This document shows, piece by piece, positions 62,460 through 64,000 of a stretch of DNA of 64,000 nucleotides. The position numbers and the translations under genes were made by a program. The stretch is from Hydrogenophaga sp. (GTDB taxonomy: Bacteria; Pseudomonadota; Gammaproteobacteria; Burkholderiales; Burkholderiaceae_C), in contig NZ_JAHBZK010000004.1 of NCBI RefSeq assembly GCF_019635465.1, positions 62,001 to 126,000 on the forward strand. Direction: 5' to 3'. The notes under the pieces were generated by a model, which saw nothing but the letters and a program-made list of their open reading frames with translations, searched no databases and was not told where the DNA came from. Every line of letters begins with the position of its first letter. The first letter of the stretch is position 1.

Positions 62460-64000
62460 CGAGCTCGGGCGGCACGCGCCTCTCGATTTCCTCCAGCAAA
62501 TCCTGGATGTCTCGGATATCGATCGAGTCCTCCAGATCGCTGCCCGAGGTCTCTTCATCCAGGGCAAGTTCGTGCAGATCCACGTCGCCGAGCATCTGTT
62601 CCATCTGCCGGATCTTGACGCCCAGCCGCCGAGCGACAGAAAGGTCGATGGAGCCAACATCCGCGGGTAGTCGGTTCTGCAGAATGTGCACTCGCGTGAT
62701 CACGCCCTCTGGCAGCCCGAGGCGGTGGATGCGGTCGATCGATTGCAGGTAGTGCGTGGCGTTGTAGCTGCGGTCGAGGTATACCGCGTCGTGGCAGACC
62801 ATATGCAGGCTCATGCCCTCGGACGCGGCGGCGGGATTAGCCACCATCACCATGCAGCGATGGTCCGTTTTGAATCGCCGGATCTGCCCTTGCCGCGTGG
62901 AATCGTCGTCCTCGTCGCCGATACCGGTGCTGCCGTCGATGACGGCTGGCTCGAGCTCGGGCATCAACGTGCGCAGCTGCTCGACCGTAGACCGGAAGCT
63001 AGTCCAGACGAGCGTCTTGCGCCCCTCGGCGGCGAACTGGCGCACCAACTCGACGGCCTTAAGCACCCGCGCAGAAGGGCCTTCATCAATGACGGCCTGC
63101 AGCAGGGCGCTGCGCTCTGCATCGGCGGTGGCCTCAAAATCCCGCGCCAACAGCAGCGGGTTGACCGACGCCTGCAACAGCCGCATGACCGACCGCCGTG
63201 CCCGGATCAGGTTGAAGCCGCGGCGGCCCTGCCGCAGCATGCTGGCCTGGGCATGCACGTCGCTCTTGAGCACCGCATAGAACGCGAGATGGGCATCGGT
63301 GAGCGTCACCGGCACCTCGTGGCGCTCCCGATCGCCTAGCTTGAGCTGTTGCTTCGTGGTGCGCACGTAAAGGTTACCGAGGACCGATCGTGGCGCCTCG
63401 CCGGTGGACACCCGAGCGCCCAGGCCAGCACCCGGCCAGAGGAAGTCGAGCTGCGACTGCATGTCCGCCGGCCGCTGCGGCATCGGCGTGCCGGTGAGGA
63501 TGTCGCGCCGCACGGCCAGATACCCGAGCTTAAGCAACACGGCCCCGCGCCGGGAGGCAGTGCCCGCCTTCATGCGGTGCGCTTCGTCGAGTACGAGGTG
63601 CACCCGGTGACGGGACAGCAATTCCTCGATCTGCGACTCCACGCGCACCAGCTGGTCGTAAGAGATCAGCATTCGCGGCGGGTTGGCGCGCAACAACTCC
63701 GCAATGCGCGCCTCGCCGCCAACCAATTGGACAAAAGGCCGCCGCACCTGATCCGGCGCATGTTCAGTAAGACACTCGTCGATGACTTCTTCCCAGGCCA
63801 CGAAGGCATTGCGCGGCGCTACGACGAGCAGCCGGTCCACCACGGCTGGTGCCAGCAGGTGGAGCGCGAATGTAACCGTCGTCTTGCCCGCGCCCGGCAC
63901 CGAAAAGTTGGCGCCATTCTCCAGCGACAGCAGGCTGCGCAGGTCGCGGGACTGGTAATCCTTCAGGTCATGCGTCTCGCCGTCCCAGCCGAGTTCCTGC
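62443..64000 (-). CDS. SNF2/DEAD-like helicase, 5' end outside window
   Basis: The frame is open to the window edge (residues ...LKDYQSRDLRSLLSLENGAN before the P-loop), so the gene starts beyond 64000. Walker A VPGAGKTT, DEAH box VLDEAHRMK, TGTPMP (motif III), TLVWTSFRSTVEQLR (motif IV) and QSIDRIHRLG (motif VI) are those of SF2/SNF2 translocases. At least 519 residues. First of the three overlapping genes; probably the motor for nuclease action. Confidence 0.92.
   Translation of the reverse strand, partial: QELGWDGETHDLKDYQSRDLRSLLSLENGANFSVPGAGKTTVTFALHLLAPAVVDRLLVVAPRNAFVAWEEVIDECLTEHAPDQVRRPFVQLVGGEARIAELLRANPPRMLISYDQLVRVESQIEELLSRHRVHLVLDEAHRMKAGTASRRGAVLLKLGYLAVRRDILTGTPMPQRPADMQSQLDFLWPGAGLGARVSTGEAPRSVLGNLYVRTTKQQLKLGDRERHEVPVTLTDAHLAFYAVLKSDVHAQASMLRQGRRGFNLIRARRSVMRLLQASVNPLLLARDFEATADAERSALLQAVIDEGPSARVLKAVELVRQFAAEGRKTLVWTSFRSTVEQLRTLMPELEPAVIDGSTGIGDEDDDSTRQGQIRRFKTDHRCMVMVANPAAASEGMSLHMVCHDAVYLDRSYNATHYLQSIDRIHRLGLPEGVITRVHILQNRLPADVGSIDLSVARRLGVKIRQMEQMLGDVDLHELALDEETSGSDLEDSIDIRDIQDLLEEIERRVPPELDAIVG

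Larger units (their letters stand above)
33601..64000. mobile_element. Genomic island, left part (right end outside the window)
   Basis: Right of the tRNA-Arg fragment the gene content changes from conserved core genes to unknown lipoproteins, three recombinases, IS elements and relics, defence-like genes and a NAD+ salvage pair, and base composition becomes uneven with AT-rich parts (about 33650-36700 and 51060-52750). No complete tRNA-Arg or core gene returns before 64000. It may be a composite of several insertions. Confidence 0.6.

Noticed and set aside
1-64000. CRISPR array
   Set aside because: No regularly spaced direct repeats were found; the only short tandem repeat is CCAGATCAG x3 at 56414-56440.

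Overview
The window is high-GC DNA from a betaproteobacterium, most likely in the Comamonadaceae (Hydrogenophaga/Acidovorax type). The clues are the urt/ure gene set, the gmk-rpoZ-spoT-greB order, the yicC / kinase / phosphatase / rph / rdgB / hemW neighbourhood, and DUF4148. The genus is an inference from gene content; there is no rRNA in the window.

Positions 1-33600 look like core chromosome. A leftward urtABCDE operon (urea ABC uptake, 7170 to 1519) is followed by an unexpected gene for an IpaH/SspH-like LRR-NEL protein (7438-9927). Next come a two-component pair, a LuxR/NarL-type response regulator (9933-10952) and a very large kinase that fuses an NCS1 permease, a cysteine-rich module, a histidine kinase and a receiver (10939-14400). 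A rightward urease operon ureA-ureJ-ureB-ureC-ureE-ureF-ureG follows (14483-19312). Urea can thus be imported, hydrolysed and probably sensed here, but ureD is missing from the cluster. After tRNA-Ser(UGA) come a serine hydrolase, an aspartyl/asparaginyl hydroxylase-like protein, a DUF4148 protein, a metal-type two-component system, hemW-rdgB-rph, a PP2C phosphatase and Ser/Thr kinase, yicC-gmk-rpoZ-spoT and greB.

At 33601-33647 lies only the 3' part of a tRNA-Arg(ACG) gene. From there to the end of the window the DNA is accessory: base composition is uneven, and recombinases, IS elements, IS relics and unknown lipoproteins are frequent. This is the left end of a genomic island that runs out of the window. 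It holds an ATPase-TOPRIM protein with a membrane neighbour, a group of unrelated lipoproteins/secreted proteins with a decayed attC-like site, a short tyrosine recombinase, a nadV-nadM NAD+ salvage pair (like phage NARP2), a large serine recombinase, and an IS3-family/IS407-group element inserted into a small gene. Further right are an AT-rich hydrolase / membrane protein / methyltransferase group, IS21 and IS3 relics, a recombinase-DUF2924-DUF3489 cassette, a Nudix pair, a small XRE operon, an LprI-like lipoprotein and a DUF1643 protein. At the right edge is a three-gene helicase / PD-(D/E)XK nuclease / DNA methyltransferase set that looks like a restriction or anti-phage system.

Best candidates for something new are the NEL-type ubiquitin-ligase-like gene inside a urea locus, the permease-kinase fusion with a shared inverted-repeat motif upstream of both urea operons, the ATPase-TOPRIM/membrane pair, the AT-rich three-gene group, and the helicase-nuclease-methyltransferase set.
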